Positions 60,542 through 64,000 of a stretch of 64,000 nt of DNA are shown one piece after another; positions within the stretch are counted from its first letter, which is position 1, and every line of letters begins with the position of its first letter. A program made the position numbers and the translations under genes. The DNA is from Mesocentrotus franciscanus (Eukaryota; Echinodermata; Echinoidea; Camarodonta; Strongylocentrotidae), in the NCBI GenBank assembly GCA_037976565.1, contig CP137679.1, positions 25,649,547-25,713,546 of the forward strand, written 5' to 3'. The notes under the pieces are model-generated. The model was not told the DNA's origin, made no database searches, and saw only the letters and a list, made by a program, of their open reading frames with translations.

Positions 60542-60957
60542 TTAACTTGGATGCAGTTATAACTATGAAGTTACGCGTTACCCCAGCTTGTAGTTTACTT
60601 TGAATACTTGTTGTTTCGTCCCTTTGATAATAATCATTAGTTGATTATTGCATTAATTCATCAATCAATGCAGGATTTGATTACTGTATTAATCCAGTGA
60701 TTAATTGGTGCATTTTATTAATTAGTTGATTAATGACAGGAAATGACCTTGCTATTGAACCAGTAGTGCTTCATGTCCTATCTTTGGCAATTTACTATAA
60801 TTTGATATGACTTTATACATGTACATGTACAGATGTCAGATGAAGAGACCTAGCTGTGCATGTACAGTGTAGATCTGTGAATTAGGATAGTCATCAGGTC
60901 AGCCTTGAGAGAATCATTACAAATAGAATTTGATTATTAATTATAGGACCAGTGGTA

Positions 60958-61175
60958 GGACCAACAGGTAGGACCAACGGGGCTTGATCATTAGATCCAG
61001 TGTTGGAGCTGCTATTATATCTTGATAGTTGACAATAACCTTTATGGCCTCTATTGTTGCCACTGTCAGTTGTAGGACCAACGGGCTTGATCATTAGATC
61101 CAGTGTTGGAGCTGCTATATATCTTGACAGTTGACAATAACCTTTATGGCCTCTATTGTTGCCACTGTCATTGGC
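60958..61175. repeat. Two-copy tandem duplication, period about 110 bp
   Basis: aggaccaacggg, ttagatccagtgttggagc and tatggcctctattgttgcc occur twice with few differences. Confidence 0.92.
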
Positions 61176-61340
61176 AACATCAACAGATCGCTGGTTTGAT
61201 TGTGTGATAATATCTTTCTTTTACAAGGCCAAATTAAAAAACAAACATGTTTAGTGTCCTGCCTCTTTGAGCGGGCGGGAACGCTACACATGAACAAAAA
61301 ATTATTTCGCCTAACTGACTACAAAGAGAGCATGTATTTG

Positions 61341-61506
61341 TAGGGGACTTATGGGTTTTAAAAGTCCTATTCAAGGGACTTGGTAATAATGATTAATGCC
61401 ATGCCAAACTTAACCAAAGAGCACTAGTGCATAATCTTGAGGTTTCATTCTGTGGACCTCTTGGCTAGGAAGCCAGTGCTCTTCCACTGATAGACATTGC
61501 CTCCTC
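61341..61506 (-). mobile_element. SINE family A, inverted copy
   Basis: Minus strand: tRNA-like head (ATCAGTGGAAGAGCAC, then a CTGGC/CCAAG arm), body with ttaccaag and aagtccccta matching 49,110-49,160. The B box is decayed. Confidence 0.6.
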
Positions 61507-61737
61507 TGTAACTCTGATTCATTTTAAGCAGATGAATCTTGTTACCCTGGTCAGTGCAGACAAGCAGAACAAAATTCAAACCAAAAGTTTGCCGAAAATG
61601 TTTTGATAAAGGAGAGCGCTTCTAAATCCTAGTTTTCCATTTAGATTTTGATATTTTTATAAATGTATACACATGTACATGTATGTAAGTGTAGACTTGA
61701 GGATAGATATAAGAAATATAAACCTACTATAAATAAA

Positions 61738-61905
61738 ATGAATGAATGAATAAATTAATAGATAGTTTAAGAGATAGATATAATGATTAATTAATGAAAT
61801 AATTAAATAAATAAAAAAACAAATGAATAAATAAAAAAACATATGAATAAAAAAAAATAAAAAAAACAGATGATAAATAAATTTAAAAACAGATGAATGA
61901 ATGAA
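61738..61905. repeat. AT-rich (AATA/GAAT)n tract
   Basis: Degenerate AATAAATA and GAATGAAT units; a GA-rich run follows at 61,950-61,980. Confidence 0.8.
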
Positions 61906-62964
61906 GCTATTAACGTTTTGAAGGAGGCCTATGGCTATGGAGAGAGGGGTGAAAGAGAGAGAGAGATAGAGGGGGGATGGGGATAGGAGAAATGTCCATA
62001 GACTCCATACGTTTAGTAAAGACTTGCCCTCTTGACATCTACATCTATTGTCTGTAGAATAAGAGTTGTAGCTTTGTTTAATCTTGTTTCTAAAGGCAGA
62101 AATTAGCATACTACTTCAACTTCAGTGCATGTTTGTGTTGCACAATTAGCCAATTACACTGCGGTAGACTTACGCAAGGAAGGTAAATTTGCTGAACAGA
62201 GGACAAACAATTATTTCATTCATAAACTAAAGTTCCAGTTTGAAAAGAGAATTAACGTACTACATTGACCATGTACATGCAGAAGGATGCAGGCTTTAGT
62301 AAGAGAAGGTACATGCAGTGAAACAACATCTGCTATTCACTTTACATGCTTCTGTAATATATTTCACATTGTCGTTGTATTTAATCTTGAATCAAAAGTG
62401 GGGCTTTAGAATTTGTCTGGACATTTGTTTAGGACATCATCTACTTTTCATTTGTACATTCTTTGACATTTCACATTGTCTTTGTATTTTATCTGAAATT
62501 GAAATGTGGCTTTGAAATTTGTCCGATTTAAGTTATAAATGAAATTGAATCACTGGTTTCCATAGAGGAAAAAGTGACAAAAGCCATTTCAAAAACTGGA
62601 TATCAATAATAGGCCCTTTAAAATAAGCAGAATTTTGTCAATACAGTCCAGTAATAATGTCAAACTGCTAATTTGTGGAATCAAATTTTGTATCTCAGAA
62701 TGTGTTAGGTGTGACAGCAAAGAAATGAAAGTATAACATGTAACCTTGATTACATGGAGTCTGAATTGACATTTTTAGGGTCTGTATACACAAACACCCT
62801 GTTGACATGTTGACATTTTTGGAGTCCAGAGTGAGAATTTGGGGGCTTTAGTGTTCCAGGCACCTGTTTATGTTAAGCCCTGCGGATCATAGTTTTTCTT
62901 AAATTACTAAATGCACATTTGACTTAAAATTTGATATGAATTTCATTTTCATCTGTTGTTGCAG

Positions 62965-63156
62965 GGAACGAATTTGCCGTTTATCGAGGGCAGGATGGTG
63001 AGGCATACGCTGTTGATGCCTATTGCCCCCATCTTGGGGCTAACATGGCCATTGGAGGAATGGTGAAGGGCAACTGTCTGACTTGCCCCTTCCATGGATG
63101 GGCCTTTGAGGGCAAGGAGGGCAAGTGTGTGGACATCCCATACCAAGAGAAAGGGA
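62965..63156 (+). CDS. nvd: Neverland/DAF-36-type Rieske oxygenase, exon 2 (Rieske cluster)
   Basis: Exon holding the complete Rieske iron-sulphur motif. It reads C-P-H-L-G-A-N-M about 22 residues in, then C-P-F-H-G-W, giving the two Cys and two His ligands of a [2Fe-2S] centre (C-x-H ... C-x2-H). The acceptor is gttgttgcag before 62,965 and the donor is gtaagt at 63,157. The two leading bases complete the codon left open at 51,802 (G+GG, glycine), so [10 protein letters not shown] joins in frame. Family knowledge places this [2Fe-2S] domain upstream of a mononuclear iron catalytic domain, which must lie beyond the right edge. All four ligands are intact, which argues against an old pseudogene. 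A bacterial-type Rieske dioxygenase is unlikely given the [10 protein letters not shown] context and the intron structure. Confidence 0.93.
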
Positions 63157-63744
63157 GTAAGTATCTCCTCTTTAAAGTCTGTATCTTCTAATCTTGAAAG
63201 CTTATATTTTGAGGAAAAAATCAAGATATTCCCCAATTTTGTTAAAATGAAGGGTAGATTCTTCCTGCCTACTGATTGAAGGTTTTTTCTGTTCAGAGAG
63301 TCTGTGTAAAAAGAATGAGTTAATTCTCTTCTGGTTGTAAACAGATGAGACAATATGATCTCCTTTGATCTCTGAGCTACAATAGTTTCCCAAGCATATT
63401 GGTGACAAAACCTGCTTACCGGTAGTGCATCTTCACTGTGAATAAGTGGCCCATCAGAATAAGAACAACATTTTAAAATCTCTTGCTATAAATATGCACA
63501 CAATTCTCTTGTAAAGCTTCATGAGCAGCTAAAATCCGGCCAAAACTATGAGAATGGTTTAAGTTTGATTGAGAAAAAGGCAGCTTGAAAATAGATATTT
63601 ATTTCCAAATACTCTATTTCCAGAATCTATTCATATGCAAGTGAAGTCGAAGTCTTGGTGACAATATTTTTTTTGTCTAAAGACTGATTACAGATATATG
63701 TCCAGTTTCATTGATGTCATTATTTCCCCCAAATTCATTTACAG
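63157..63744 (+). other. Intron 2 of the Rieske oxygenase gene
   Basis: A 588-base intron with gtaagt donor and tttacag acceptor. It leaves phase one open at both neighbours. No repeats recognised inside. Confidence 0.85.
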
Positions 63745-63927
63745 AATCGATTCCTGCACAAGCTAAGGTGAAGTCGTGGCCCGTGATTGAACAGAACGGT
63801 TTCGTCCTGGTGTGGCATGATGTAGAGGGAAGGGAGCCCTCGTGGTTCCCAGAAAACATTGAAGAAAAAATGGGGCAAGATGTACTATCATGGCACCACC
63901 AAGCACACAGTATGCGCACATGTGGAA
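63745..63927 (+). CDS. nvd: Neverland/DAF-36-type Rieske oxygenase, exon 3 (partial gene, continues off the window)
   Basis: Exon begins after tttacag at 63,744 and ends before gtgagt at 63,928. Joined to exon 2 (one open base + two) it reads K-S-I-P-A-Q-A-K-V-K-S-W-P-V, then the conserved N-G-F-V-L-V-W-H stretch, a W-F-P motif and a terminal segment ending T-C-G. This is the linker between the Rieske domain and the catalytic domain in the family. The catalytic iron ligands (expected in an H-x4-5-H context) are not present and must lie in later exons to the right of 64,000. The three exons cover roughly 275 residues, against the approximately 400-450 I recall for the family. In-frame joins across both introns support a real gene. 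Confidence 0.9.
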
Positions 63928-64000
63928 GTGAGTAAAGGAACTCTTCCTAAAAACTACATTCTAGATACGATGCAGTAAACTGATTTATAAAGAAATGCTG

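Larger units (their letters stand above)
51803..62964 (+). other. Intron 1 of the Rieske oxygenase gene
   Basis: An 11.2 kb intron with GT and AG ends and matching codon phase. I see no further conserved exon in it. It holds a 1.6 kb inverted-repeat element with a nested element (52.1-53.8 kb), three TTAA-type MITEs, a telomere-like tract, a 105-bp tandem duplication, a SINE fragment and AT- or CT-rich simple sequence. Parts without a separate entry (53,765-54,730, 55,300-58,240, 58,370-59,770, 60,545-60,950, 61,510-62,960) show only scattered low-complexity runs and no coding evidence. Confidence 0.8.

Overview
The window is animal nuclear DNA, most likely from a sea urchin or close echinoderm. 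It is AT-rich, has introns with GT/AG borders, is crowded with small inverted-repeat transposons, tRNA-derived SINEs, LINE relics and satellites, and contains frequent ACATGTA and TAGGCCTA words. The species call is inference. There is no bacterial operon structure, and almost all short open frames are by-products of repeats. A 500-base run of N at 2,667-3,166 is a scaffold gap.

Genes. (1) The best gene is on the + strand from 51,344 past the right edge: three exons of a Rieske oxygenase of the Neverland/DAF-36 type (cholesterol 7-desaturase), with an 11.2 kb first intron and an apparent one-base frameshift near 51,708. (2) On the - strand, 35,950-37,535 is a long terminal exon encoding a helical N-terminus, a basic linker and an NHL-like propeller. 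(3) Two weaker - strand candidates are a TATA/Inr promoter at about 31.77 kb with a polyadenylation signal nearby, and two splice-bounded mini-exons at 46.0 and 44.9 kb.

Repeats, left to right. 0.8-1.3 kb: inverted copy of a GTGCCCC-type minisatellite. 3.2-9.5 kb: three tandem units, two of them with different later insertions. 9.6-17.3 kb: inverted-repeat elements, three of them carrying another element inside. 17.9-20.3 kb: a 165-bp satellite with 330-bp higher-order structure. 20.6-21.9 kb: a diverged 690-bp duplication. 21.9-28.9 kb: a near-identical 3.3-3.7 kb tandem duplication whose units differ in the number of hairpin repeats. 30.9-34.9 kb: small duplications, a minisatellite, MITEs and a SINE. 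39-43.2 kb: plus-strand LINE relics with a MITE after the second tail. 46.7-48.3 kb: minus-strand LINE with an inserted element bounded by a perfect 8-bp duplication. 48.9-50.7 kb: SINE, hAT-type MITE and pogo-type MITE. 51.8-63 kb: the large intron, with a nested 1.6 kb element, TTAA-type MITEs and a telomere-like CCCTAA tract.

A recurring theme is a group of elements that begin after TTAA with AGG/AGT/AGS and end with the complement before a second TTAA. At least nine lie in this window, in several unrelated-sequence families. I did not find a convincing new multi-gene system. The most worthwhile items are the frameshifted desaturase, the hairpin-repeat copy-number change between tandem duplicates, the dimeric satellite, and the TTAA element group.
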